NCBI RefSeq assembly: GCF_023155095.1
Contig: NZ_JAKNDA010000007.1
Span: 1 to 64,000 of the forward strand
Direction of reading: 5' to 3'
DNA from: Idiomarina aminovorans
Lineage (GTDB): Bacteria; Pseudomonadota; Gammaproteobacteria; Enterobacterales; Alteromonadaceae
Length of the DNA: 64,000 bases
Shown: positions 8,565 through 16,613 of the stretch, piece after piece
How the letters are laid out: each line of letters opens with the position of its first letter
Position numbering within the stretch: the stretch's first letter is position 1
The notes under the pieces: model-generated
The model's input: only the letters and a program-made list of their open reading frames with translations
Told to the model about the DNA's origin: nothing
Databases searched by the model: none
Translations under genes and position numbers: made by a program

Positions 8565-10511
8565 CTAGGTTTTTCTTATATAGCCATCAAAACCTGCCGC
8601 TAATACACGCTCAATATCTGCGTCATCATCGACACCCTCGGCATACATCTCTATACCCAGAGACTGGCCAAGCTGACACATTCTTGCTGGTATTGAGCTT
8701 TCAACGTCCTCTGGGGATTCTGGTATTGCCTGAGTAATAGAACGATCAACCTTTAAATAATCGAGTCCGAAAGTTTCAATGTCGTACATATAGTCGAAAA
8801 TATGCGTACAACCTTGCAAGCCAACATGACAGCCCATGCGTTTCATAGAGAAGCAGAAGTCTGCAAATAATTTTTGATGAGAGTGGACTTCAAACTCATT
8901 AAGCTCGAACCAAAGATTAGCGGGATTACAAGTCGTTTTATATTTTTGAATAGACTTCATTAACTGAGCTCGAGCCGGTACCGATTGCAAAAAGTTGATG
9001 GAAAGGTTCATTGCCATATGACTGTCATTTTCGACACTAAACAGCATGGCTTTTTCTATTGCTTTTAGCTCTAAAGCCGACAAAAACCCAAGCCGCTGGG
9101 CCCAGGGAATAAATTGATGCCCGCTTAGAATCTGCTCGTTAACCGCCAGACATAAGCTGTTTTCCAAGTGAACTAAGTTACCCGCTTTGTCTCTGGTTGA
9201 CCGAAAATTAAGCTGAACGTTGTCGTTCTCAAGCGCTTCTTGAAATGTTTGAGACCAATCTTGTTTGTTTGTGAAAAGCGGAGCGTTGTCTTTTGTATGA
9301 CTTAAGATAAGAGCCGCTTTATTGTCATTGGGACGCGCTTCGACATTGGTGATTTTTTCATCCAGTCGCATGAGCAGTTGGCCGACAGTTTCATCCGCGA
9401 CGGTAAAGTCAGCGGAAGCGTACCAATTAGCTTGTGCATTAAGTTGGTTCTTTTCATAAATTTGTATAGTAGACACGCAGTCATTAATTTTACGTTCTAA
9501 TTGTTTTATGTCTGCAACACTCTCAAAAAGCAGTCCGAAGTCAGACGCATTCATACGAGCCACGGTTGCTTTACATGATAGTTCCTGTTCTACCAACTGA
9601 GCTTGAGCAGACAATTTACTTGCAATGGCTTTGATATAGTTATCAACGTTTTTGCGGCCGAAGCTCTTATTTAAGTCGGCTAACTTATCCAGATGAAGCA
9701 TCAGCATGACTGCCGGTAAGCGTTTTTCGCGGACACCGAAATGTGCCGATAAACGTTCTAAAACAAACTGGCGGTTGTAAACGTCGGTATCCTGGTCTTT
9801 ATATAAATGTGCTTGCAGCTGGTTCAGCTTACGCAGCTCTTTTTGAAATTGAATACGAATTTGTTCGGACATTTTATTCATAGCTTGAACAAGTTGCTTT
9901 AAGTCATTCGTTTTCGGTAAGTTTTTGTTGGTGATATATCTTCCCAAACCTATGGCTTCGGCTTGCTGAACCACCAAGTTTAGAGGCCGGGTCACATTTC
10001 TAAGTAAAGCCCGGCCGCACAGCCCGGCTAATACAGCCGTTGATAGGGCGATAACGAACAAAGTAATCGCTCTAGACCATAACGTTTCCAATGCGTGGCG
10101 TTTCTGGCTTTGCACGGAAACCATTCCAAACTGATTCCAGCCTTCCTGGACTAGCGCCTCGCCTGCCGGAACCTCCAGCTCAAACCAGTTAGCGAACCAA
10201 CGAGGTACGTTGCCGGCGCGTGTGTCGTCAAAAGAACGTTCGACAATAACGTCTCCCTGAGCGTTGGTCAGCGTAATGGACTCGTAAAAGCCAGTGTCAA
10301 ACTGGGCGCTAATGGTGAGCTCTAATAACGCCGGATCTTTACTGTTATTGCTGAGTGTTTGTGCGAGCATGTTGGCACTGTTGGTATTTTCCGTTGTTAG
10401 CTGTTGTTCAATAAATCGAGTTGCTGACAAACTGGTGACGACAAAGCTTGTAAAAAAGCTAATAAGCACAACAGCAACAAGGACGTACCAAATCTGTCGG
10501 TTAAGTGTCAT
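8565..10511 (-). CDS. lapD: LapD-like c-di-GMP receptor: periplasmic output, HAMP, degenerate GGDEF and EAL
   Basis: 648 residues: a transmembrane helix (about 7-29), a periplasmic LapD/MoxY-type domain (about 30-145), a second transmembrane helix, HAMP, then GGDEF and EAL domains. Both enzymatic signatures are lost. The GGDEF site reads MNASDF, and the EAL position reads ENSLCLAV rather than EALLR. That is the hallmark of LapD, which binds c-di-GMP with its EAL domain and sequesters LapG in the periplasm so the adhesin stays on the cell surface. Its start overlaps the lapG stop by one base (TAATG), so lapG-lapD are translated together. Confidence 0.92.
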   Translation of the reverse strand: MTLNRQIWYVLVAVVLISFFTSFVVTSLSATRFIEQQLTTENTNSANMLAQTLSNNSKDPALLELTISAQFDTGFYESITLTNAQGDVIVERSFDDTRAGNVPRWFANWFELEVPAGEALVQEGWNQFGMVSVQSQKRHALETLWSRAITLFVIALSTAVLAGLCGRALLRNVTRPLNLVVQQAEAIGLGRYITNKNLPKTNDLKQLVQAMNKMSEQIRIQFQKELRKLNQLQAHLYKDQDTDVYNRQFVLERLSAHFGVREKRLPAVMLMLHLDKLADLNKSFGRKNVDNYIKAIASKLSAQAQLVEQELSCKATVARMNASDFGLLFESVADIKQLERKINDCVSTIQIYEKNQLNAQANWYASADFTVADETVGQLLMRLDEKITNVEARPNDNKAALILSHTKDNAPLFTNKQDWSQTFQEALENDNVQLNFRSTRDKAGNLVHLENSLCLAVNEQILSGHQFIPWAQRLGFLSALELKAIEKAMLFSVENDSHMAMNLSINFLQSVPARAQLMKSIQKYKTTCNPANLWFELNEFEVHSHQKLFADFCFSMKRMGCHVGLQGCTHIFDYMYDIETFGLDYLKVDRSITQAIPESPEDVESSIPARMCQLGQSLGIEMYAEGVDDDADIERVLAAGFDGYIRKT

Positions 10512-11218
10512 TAATTGTTCCTCCAGGAAATACCTTCTTGCTCTAAACGAGATAAAACATCTCGCCAGCGTGATAATCTATCAAGTGGGTTTGATTTTGC
10601 GCGGCGCTCACTGCTTCCGGCCCAAAGCCCCGCAGAATTGAAACTAAATACAGGGGTAAGGTCATTTCGCTTTGACGCCGGCAATACTTTTTCAATTAAG
10701 CTATCAATAATAAGTGGCTCAGCGTCTGGTGATGAATAGTATCCCAAAACCATGTGAGCCTGAGTTTTTGATCGGTAAGCGTTACCTATTTGAGCCTTGA
10801 CGTAAATGAGTCGTAATTTTTCATCGGGTATGCCCAGGCTTCTTAACGTACTGTATTGCGCAATTGCAAAATCTTCACAGTCGCCGAATCCCTGCCCAAG
10901 AGTTTGAGCGACAGAAGCCCAGTAATCAGGGGTATCATATAAAACGCTGTCGGTTTTATAACTGACGTTATTGTGAATGAATCGATTCATTTTTTTTATT
11001 ACGCGGACTTCTTTTGTTTTATTATCCGCATTCAGGTCGTCAGTCAGTTCTGCCAATAACCTGAACCATTGCTGTGCTATCCGGTCGGAATTATTTGGTT
11101 GATAAGTTGATATTGCCTGACTAAAAGATTTTTTATCGATCTGCCACGAATCACCGGCTTTAAGCCATAAGGGAATAAAGACTAAGCAAATAATGAACCA
11201 TAAATATGTTTGTTTCAT
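10511..11218 (-). CDS. lapG: LapG-like periplasmic cysteine protease (transglutaminase-like, BTLCP family)
   Basis: 235 residues with an N-terminal export signal (about 1-21). The catalytic triad of the family is visible: Cys in QGFGDCEDFAIAQY, His in KTQAHMVLGYY and Asp in EPLIIDSL. In Pseudomonas and Shewanella, LapG/BpfG cuts the N-terminal retention region of the giant adhesin when LapD is not bound to c-di-GMP, releasing it from the surface. It needs calcium in characterised members; the acidic DCED stretch fits. It is first of the lapG-lapD pair. Its target site would be in the adhesin N-terminus, outside this window. Confidence 0.92.
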   Translation of the reverse strand: MKQTYLWFIICLVFIPLWLKAGDSWQIDKKSFSQAISTYQPNNSDRIAQQWFRLLAELTDDLNADNKTKEVRVIKKMNRFIHNNVSYKTDSVLYDTPDYWASVAQTLGQGFGDCEDFAIAQYSTLRSLGIPDEKLRLIYVKAQIGNAYRSKTQAHMVLGYYSSPDAEPLIIDSLIEKVLPASKRNDLTPVFSFNSAGLWAGSSERRAKSNPLDRLSRWRDVLSRLEQEGISWRNN

Positions 11219-11264
11219 CGGGTTATTTTATCCGCTATTTCATAGGGAGAAAATACCTTCCTAA

Positions 11265-12395
11265 TTAGGTAATAAATACTCTATTTCTACCTTGCTTTTT
11301 CCCCTGGAACAATGCTTTATCGGCTGAGCTATAGAGTAAAGACCAATTCGGGGTCTTATCTGACAAGGTACTAAGACCAATAGTAACGGAAACATTCAGC
11401 TGACCTTCCTGAACTTGTATAGGCTGAGTGTTTATCGCCTCTTTTAGTTCTTCAGCAAGCACCGCGGCTGCATTAAGCGATGTATTCGGCAGCAGCACTG
11501 CAAACTCCTCACCGCCAATTCGGGCAATAAAATCGGAGGATCTGATTCTTTCACTCATTATTCGAGCTAACTTTTCTAACACTTCATCGCCTACTTGGTG
11601 ACCGAACTTGTCGTTTATTTGCTTAAATAAATCGATATCGATGATCAGTAGAGATAGCTTACTCGAAGCTCTCTCTGCTCGCGCTATTGTTCGCTCAACT
11701 TGCTCGATAAAGTAACGACGATTTGCAAGACCGGTTAACGAGTCGATACGAGATAACTTAAGTAACTGGAGCTCTAACTCTTTCTGGTGAGTAATGTCGA
11801 TGTGCGTTCCCGAGACCCATTCTGGCTCACCATTTTCAGTGCGCGTTACAATTTTTCCATAATCTCTTACCCATATGTTATACCCCTGTTTATGTTTGAG
11901 CTTCAACTCCGCACGATAAAAAGGCTCTTTTCCTTGAAAATGTAAGTTGAAGGCCTGATGAAATTTTTCATGATTATCTTTATGCAGAATAGTTAGCCAG
12001 GTTTCAGTCGTGGTAGGAGTCAGTTCATCGATAGTGTATCCCAGCATGGATGCCCATCGCTCATTGATAATGATTTCATCTGTTTGAAAATTCCACTCCC
12101 AAGTACCCGCGTCTGTACTTTCAATGATGGTATTAAGTCGTTGGGAGCTGGAAAGTGATAGATAGCTATTGTCGCCTGATTCGTTGTTAATGAATTCGAC
12201 AAGACAGCACGAAGCCTGCTCGACTGATATAGACGATACTTCGATATCAAATTGCCGATCTGGTAAGTTTAAATACAAGTTAAACGTTGATGATTCGTTG
12301 TTGAGCAGATCGGCTGGAATGTCATTAGAGTGCCCTTTGATGTGACCACTGTCATCGATGATGAAATAACTTTTATGTATTCTCAATTTAGACAT
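11265..12395 (-). CDS. PAS-GGDEF diguanylate cyclase
   Basis: About 376 residues. The first ~100 residues are unassigned, followed by a PAS_3-type sensor domain (about 105-230, with the closing GTHIDITHQKELE) and an intact GGDEF domain: GGEEF active site and an upstream RSSD that fits the RxxD inhibitory site at the usual five-residue spacing. It should make c-di-GMP and be feedback inhibited. No transmembrane helix is visible, so it is probably cytoplasmic. It is 46 bases upstream of lapG on the same strand, suggesting a local c-di-GMP source for LapD. ATG at 12395 is preferred (AAGTGAG upstream) over GTG at 12404. Confidence 0.9.
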   Translation of the reverse strand: MSKLRIHKSYFIIDDSGHIKGHSNDIPADLLNNESSTFNLYLNLPDRQFDIEVSSISVEQASCCLVEFINNESGDNSYLSLSSSQRLNTIIESTDAGTWEWNFQTDEIIINERWASMLGYTIDELTPTTTETWLTILHKDNHEKFHQAFNLHFQGKEPFYRAELKLKHKQGYNIWVRDYGKIVTRTENGEPEWVSGTHIDITHQKELELQLLKLSRIDSLTGLANRRYFIEQVERTIARAERASSKLSLLIIDIDLFKQINDKFGHQVGDEVLEKLARIMSERIRSSDFIARIGGEEFAVLLPNTSLNAAAVLAEELKEAINTQPIQVQEGQLNVSVTIGLSTLSDKTPNWSLLYSSADKALFQGKKQGRNRVFIT

Positions 12396-12698
12396 GATGC
12401 TCACTTAATAACAAAGATACTCTAAAGATTCGATAAATTACATTGTTACTATAAAACTAAGGAAAGGAAGTTATAAATTTTAACATTTAAAACTTAAGTG
12501 ATCACTGCTTTTTATGTTTGCTTAAGTATGTTTAACCCTTTTTATTAGCTGATTTGGATGTCGTCGTTTGTTTGACTTCAAAACATCAAGCCTTAGGAGG
12601 GTTTTGTGGCACTATATTGGTAATCGCATATAAATCAGCAGTAGATGCCACGTTATTTACCTGCCCCGTGCGCATAGGCTCGCAATACGATACCAACG
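12396..12698. other. Intergenic region, AT-rich, no recognisable gene
   Basis: About 300 bases between the diguanylate cyclase start and the remnant region. It contains an AT-rich promoter-like stretch (12420-12550) and a plausible ribosome site (TTAGGAGGG near 12593), but no reading frame worth calling follows it. It probably holds the promoter for the cyclase/lapGD genes and decayed sequence. Confidence 0.4.
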
Positions 12699-12872
12699 TT
12701 ACCAATTTAATAGGTTGGAGATAAAAGCGCAAACTCTCTGTAATATCATTGATTCGTATGGGTCAAGCTCGGGGTTTTGATAATAGTAATCCAGATAAGA
12801 TTCTTTGCTTATCTCATCGCCAAGGTTATCTAGCCCGTATTCCGGGAAGCTGGGAAAACCTGAGAACCCCAT
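12699..12872 (-). pseudogene. Short protein-like open frame of 57 codons, probable gene remnant
   Basis: Reading the minus strand from ATG at 12872 gives 57 codons without a stop, with protein-like composition (for example FPEYGLDNLGDEISKES and YYYQNPELDPYES) ending FISNLLNW. No ribosome site precedes the ATG, and an in-frame stop lies just upstream, so it looks like the tail of a lost gene. It abuts the broken pyrophosphatase. I do not recognise the family. It could also be chance. Confidence 0.3.
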
Positions 12873-13229
12873 ACCGTTTTTAGAGTTTTACTGGGCAAAT
12901 TACGGAGCTATTCCCGGCACTTTATCGGATAAAAATCCGGTGGAGATGGCGATCTACTTGATGTGCTGATATTAGGCGATGCTTTGCCCAGAGTTATTGA
13001 AATACCCGTTAGGATTATTGGGCGTATGACCATGCTGGATAATAATGAGCGCGATAATAAATTTATCGCAGTTGTACCAGAGCAGCCGCCTTTTGGTCAT
13101 ATTTCTTCTGCGACGCAGTTACAGGCGGAGTTTCCCGGGGTGACTGATATTTTTATTACCTGGTTTACCAATTATAAGGGTAAAGGGAATAGAGCGACTC
13201 AACTAGGAGTGGATGATCAAGTGCCGTAG
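12865..13229 (+). pseudogene. Inorganic pyrophosphatase remnant (5' truncated, frameshifted)
   Basis: Two frames together spell the C-terminal half of a soluble inorganic diphosphatase. The first frame gives ANYGAIPGTLSDKNP. A shift near 12938 then leads to GGDGDLLDVLILGDALPR, IIGRMTMLDNNERDNKFIAV and FPGVTDIFITWFTNYKGKG, ending at TAG 13227-13229. NYGxIPGT, the GDGDxLDV metal-binding motif and FxNYKG are characteristic of this family. About the first 100 residues are missing; the sequence upstream does not continue in any frame. The enzyme would hydrolyse pyrophosphate, but this copy cannot. The Glu-Gly normally after LPR is also lost. Confidence 0.8.
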
Positions 13230-13284
13230 TATTGAGTCTTTTGTGAATGTTTCGCTCTTTGGGGTTATCAAAGCATAAGGGCGG

Positions 13285-13311
13285 GAGCCGATGCGCTAAG
13301 CCAGTCGGCTC
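13285..13311. terminator. Inverted repeat downstream of ohr, possible terminator
   Basis: GAGCCGA (13285-13291) pairs perfectly with TCGGCTC (13305-13311). It lies 31 bases beyond the ohr stop on the minus strand. There is no clear T-run on either strand, so termination is only possible, not shown. Confidence 0.3.
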
Positions 13312-13342
13312 ACGTCTTCAATGCTTTTATCGTTAACTGCGG

Positions 13343-13762
13343 TTACACAGTGACGTTCAGACGCACGTCGATATTATTACGCGTTGCGTTTGAATAAGGG
13401 CAAACCTGGTGCGCTTTTTCAGCAAGTGATTCTGATTCATCCTGGCTCATACCCGGCAGAGAAATATTCAGCGTAGCATCAATGCCAAACCCACCTTCAA
13501 TTTGACCAATGCCTATTTCGGCTTTAACTTCGGTGTCTTTCGGCAGTTTAATTTTTTTCTGACCCGCAGTGAACTTCAGGGCACCAATAAAGCATGCTGA
13601 GTAACCTGCGGCAAACAATTGTTCCGGGTTAGTACCGTCACCACCTGTGCCTCCAAGTTCTTTAGGAGTTGTCAATTTCACTTTGAGCTGACCGTCGCTA
13701 GACTCGGACTGACCATCGCGACCGCCGGTTGATGTTGCTATTGCTTTGTACAGAATATCCAT
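13343..13762 (-). CDS. ohr: Organic hydroperoxide resistance protein (Ohr, OsmC superfamily)
   Basis: 139 residues from ATG at 13762, which has GAGG eight bases upstream; an ORF start at 13804 would add 14 unsupported residues. Both redox cysteines of Ohr are present, in YSACFIGAL and HQVCPYSNATR. It is a thiol peroxidase that reduces organic and fatty-acid hydroperoxides in the cytoplasm. The ohrR repressor gene is directly upstream on the same strand, the classic arrangement. Confidence 0.93.
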   Translation of the reverse strand: MDILYKAIATSTGGRDGQSESSDGQLKVKLTTPKELGGTGGDGTNPEQLFAAGYSACFIGALKFTAGQKKIKLPKDTEVKAEIGIGQIEGGFGIDATLNISLPGMSQDESESLAEKAHQVCPYSNATRNNIDVRLNVTV

Positions 13763-13808
13763 AACGATTACCTCATTGTTTAGTGTGTCGGAAACTAACG
13801 GCATTAAT

Positions 13809-13837
13809 GTTATCGCAATAACCGTTGTCGCGATAAC
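13809..13837. promoter_or_regulatory. Inverted repeat upstream of ohr, candidate OhrR operator
   Basis: GTTATCGC (13809-13816) and GCGATAAC (13830-13837) are a perfect inverted repeat with 13 bases between, about 47-75 bases upstream of the ohr start. A related TTATCGAAG/TTATCGATA stretch follows at about 13857-13873. The position fits a repressor site for the adjacent MarR-family OhrR. No biochemical consensus was matched. Confidence 0.4.
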
Positions 13838-13890
13838 AGTATTTTCCGAATGCTCTTATCGAAGTTATCGATACAAAAGAGAGGTCAGCG

Positions 13891-14343
13891 TTAAGATTTT
13901 GCCTGCAGTTGTGCTCGCAGCGATTCAAGAGTTTGTTTTAAAGCGAGGGCTTCACTTGGTTCAAGCTGAGTTGCGCAAAAAACCTGCTCTGGCACATCGC
14001 TGGCCGATTGCTTTAATTTATGGCCTTGTTCGGTGAGGTATAGATGGAGCTGGCGCTCATCTTCGCTGCTGCGTTTACGTGTAATTAGCCCGCGTTGCTC
14101 CAGGCGTTTTATAACCGGGCTTAATGCCCCTTTCTCCTGGAATAATTTGCGGCTTATTTCGGTAACCGTCACGCCATCTCGTTCCCACAATAGCAGCAAG
14201 ATAAGGTATTGCGGGTAGGTTAAATCGAGTTTTGAGAGCAACGGTTTGTAGAGCTTGTTCATAGCAAGCGAGGTTGAATACAACGCAAAGCAAAGCTGGT
14301 TGTCCAGCTTAAGTGCTTTATTACCGTTATCATCGTTTGCCAT
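13891..14343 (-). CDS. ohrR: OhrR, MarR-family organic peroxide-sensing repressor
   Basis: 150 residues from ATG at 14343 (GGGAGCG upstream); the open frame extends nine codons further without support. It has a winged-helix MarR fold with the N-terminal LDNQLCFALYS, which carries the peroxide-reactive cysteine of OhrR, and the DNA-binding segment KGALSPVIKRLEQRGLI. Oxidation of that cysteine should release the repressor and turn on ohr, which lies 128 bases downstream on the same strand. Confidence 0.93.
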   Translation of the reverse strand: MANDDNGNKALKLDNQLCFALYSTSLAMNKLYKPLLSKLDLTYPQYLILLLLWERDGVTVTEISRKLFQEKGALSPVIKRLEQRGLITRKRSSEDERQLHLYLTEQGHKLKQSASDVPEQVFCATQLEPSEALALKQTLESLRAQLQAKS

Positions 14344-14616
14344 GTGTCGCTCCCGTGTTGTTTGTCTCAATGATACGCAAAGTTAGCTGACAAACAAAGT
14401 TCAGGGTTTGGAGTTAGGTTGCTAATATGCTGCTCGGGTTGGGGAGTAGCGTGTCTCCAGTTGTTTGAAGCGTTGGTGTCAACATGGCATGGTGCGAACA
14501 TGGTTCGGTTGAACAGAGCATCGATGCATTCCTGTCTGACTGCAAAGAATGAACCCCATTGCTTTGATTTTACTCAATTTCTTTTAGCGTTATAAAAGGT
14601 ATGAGTGCTTTGCACG

Positions 14617-15240
14617 CTACAAAAAATCCAGTGTCAGCAGTAATCGCTGATTTTCACCTGTCGCTAGAGTGGGAGAACGGTGTACCAGCCCTCGGTTTTC
14701 ATTGCCCTGCCATAGTTCACCTTTAAGTAAGCCGACATCCCCACAATTTAAGTTTCTTATTAAGCGTTCAATAGGCTCAAAATGACCTCCTGAACGATCA
14801 ACGCTTTCATGAGGCAACCATTGCGTACCGCTGCCTGAAAATGTTGTCACCAAGCGACAGGGGACTCTGTCGACGTGGAACTTCGGGCACATTGCTGTAT
14901 CCAGTGTTCTTATCCGCAAGCCGACTCGCGACAGGTCAAAGAGGCAGCTGAACATATCAACCAGTTCTTCTACGTGCTGACTAAACTGAGTATTTTCAGG
15001 AAAACGGCTTAAAGCGTAACCAATATCTGACACCATTGAGCCTGCGCCAATTTCTCGAGCGACATTGACAAGCTTCTGTTGTTCGAGAGTTCGGTCAAAA
15101 TAGGTTTCCAGTGTTTCAGGTAAGGAGCGTCTCCAAACGGCGATATTTTTTTTATCGTCATAAATATCGGTTAATACACTAGCTCTTTCTCCCAGAGCGG
15201 CGCTGTCAGGTTGATTGATATCTTCAATTAAAGTGTTCAT
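14617..15240 (-). CDS. DUF1826 protein, Zur-regulated
   Basis: 207 residues; ATG at 15240 with GAGG upstream decides the start. It matches the DUF1826 family, known mainly from zinc-limitation gene clusters, with conserved SMVSDIGYALSRFP, PKFHVDRVPCRL and LTLDFL features. Conserved His/Cys residues (HVDRVPC, VHRSP) could bind metal, but no biochemical role is established. A perfect Zur-type palindrome lies about 34-51 bases upstream, so the gene should be induced when zinc is scarce. It follows the broken dihydroorotase but has its own promoter region. Confidence 0.8.
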   Translation of the reverse strand: MNTLIEDINQPDSAALGERASVLTDIYDDKKNIAVWRRSLPETLETYFDRTLEQQKLVNVAREIGAGSMVSDIGYALSRFPENTQFSQHVEELVDMFSCLFDLSRVGLRIRTLDTAMCPKFHVDRVPCRLVTTFSGSGTQWLPHESVDRSGGHFEPIERLIRNLNCGDVGLLKGELWQGNENRGLVHRSPTLATGENQRLLLTLDFL

Positions 15241-15266
15241 AGCTTCCTCTGTATTTTTGTTAGAAT

Positions 15267-15298
15267 GCAAATAGTTATGTTATAACATAACTATTTGC
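15267..15298. promoter_or_regulatory. Zur box in a 32-base perfect palindrome, upstream of DUF1826
   Basis: The core GTTATGTTATAACATAAC (15274-15291) is a perfect palindrome and is identical to the site at 18239. Here it is extended by GCAAATA on the left and TATTTGC on the right, giving 32 symmetric bases. The core matches the gammaproteobacterial Zur consensus (GTTATNTTATAACATAAC type). It lies between the DUF1826 start and a small plus-strand frame, so it could act in both directions. Confidence 0.85.
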
Positions 15299-15355
15299 TA
15301 GAGAAGTTAGCATATTTTTAGAAATTGACACAATATTGGCAAATATTCTGTGACG

Positions 15356-15496
15356 ATGGCCGCTTTACCCGAACTCCCTTTAATTTATGCTGCGCTGGTT
15401 ATCGGTATGTTGGTTGAATTTCCTCATTTAACGGCATTGCGGTACTTGCTGTTAAAGACCCGGATAAAGCCTGAGCAAGGCGAGGTGGGTGAATAA
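15356..15496 (+). CDS. Small possible membrane protein (46 residues) beside a Zur box
   Basis: The frame MAALPELPLIYAALVIG... contains one hydrophobic segment (about residues 6-22) and a basic/acidic tail (KTRIKPEQGEVGE). It starts about 58 bases after the Zur palindrome, with TTGACA at about 15325 between them, and ends 12 bases before the convergent dihydroorotase remnant. No strong ribosome site is visible (GTGACG). It could be a real Zur-regulated small protein, the tail of a lost transporter, or chance. I do not recognise it. Confidence 0.35.
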   Translation: MAALPELPLIYAALVIGMLVEFPHLTALRYLLLKTRIKPEQGEVGE

Positions 15497-15508
15497 GACA
15501 ATAGACTG

Positions 15509-16613
15509 TTATGAGTAGTTGCTGCGTTCAAACTCCAGAGCTTTGCCGCTGGGTTCTGAAAGAATGCCTTTGGTATCGCTGTACATTTGTATGCCGTTAA
15601 CCCAAGTTGATTTGATGGTGGCCGAAAATTCTTCTTCATGAAAGGGTGTCCATTGGCACTTGTAGAAAACATTTTGGTTGCTGACTTGTGTTGCGTGGTT
15701 CATATCAACTAAAACCAGGTCAGCGAAATATCCCTCACGAATAAAACCTCTGTCCTTAACTTTGAAACGGATGGCTGGGTTGTGTGCTGTTTTCTCAACC
15801 AGGGTTTCAATAGTTAGCTCATCTTGTTTAACCAGTTCAAATAGTATTAATAAGGCATGTTGTACTAATGGAATACCGGCTGGCGCTTTTTCGTAATGCT
15901 GCTCTTTTTCTTTCAAAAGGTGTGGGGCATGGTCCGTTGCAATAATATCCAGGGTATCATTGCGTATAGCTTTAAGCAGCGCCGTTCTGTCCTGTTGTGA
16001 TTTAATGGCAGGGTTGCATTTGATGAGATTGCCATATTCTTCATAATCACGGTCATCAAACCATAGATGATGTACGCAGGCTTCTGCCGTTACCTTTTTT
16101 GTGGCAATGGGTTCTGCATCAAAAAGAGACAGCTCTTTGGCTGTCGTTAAATGCAGTACATGCAGGTCGGCCTGATGTTTATCAGCCAGAGCAACGGCAT
16201 AAGCAGAGGATGCAAAGCAGGCATGCTCATCACGTAGTTTTGGATGATCAAAAATTGTCATGGGTTTTGGTAACTGCAATCGGTTCTGACGAATAACAGG
16301 GCCGCTTTCGCAATGTGTTGCGATTAATGTCGGACACTCTTTAAATATGCGCTATAAAGCATCTGGTGACTCTTGATTCTGATCCAATATCCGCTTTACG
16401 GGTCAGTCCGGGCTCGCGGAAATGAACTTGATCATCAATCATGCCGGGTATTAAGAATAACCCCGAGGCATCGTATTCTTCATAAGCTATTGGCGTATCA
16501 ATAGAGGCATCAATTCGTTCTATCCGCCCTTGTGAAATTTGCACATCGGCAATGCTTTTATGCCCTTCATTAACAAGGGTGGCATTTTTTATTACCAGGT
16601 TAGATGATTTCAT
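15509..16613 (-). pseudogene. Dihydroorotase paralogue of the Zur cluster, broken by an internal out-of-frame deletion
   Basis: The first 80 or so codons read in one frame (MKSSNLVIKNATLVNEGHK, then metal-ligand motif DDQVHFREPG and GSESR) and stop shortly afterwards at 16341. The rest reads in another frame from about 16340 (IFKECPTLIATHCESGPVIR, LHVLHLTTAKEL, IIATDHAPHLL). Roughly 75-85 codons between GSESR and IFKECP, which should hold the carboxylated lysine, are missing. The ATG overlaps the dksA2 stop (ATGA). In intact relatives this Zur-controlled copy backs up PyrC under zinc shortage. Here it cannot make a normal enzyme. Confidence 0.88.

Noticed and set aside
8565-10511. Considered as an active diguanylate cyclase/phosphodiesterase
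   Set aside because: Both active-site motifs are lost and lapG is coupled to it, matching LapD.
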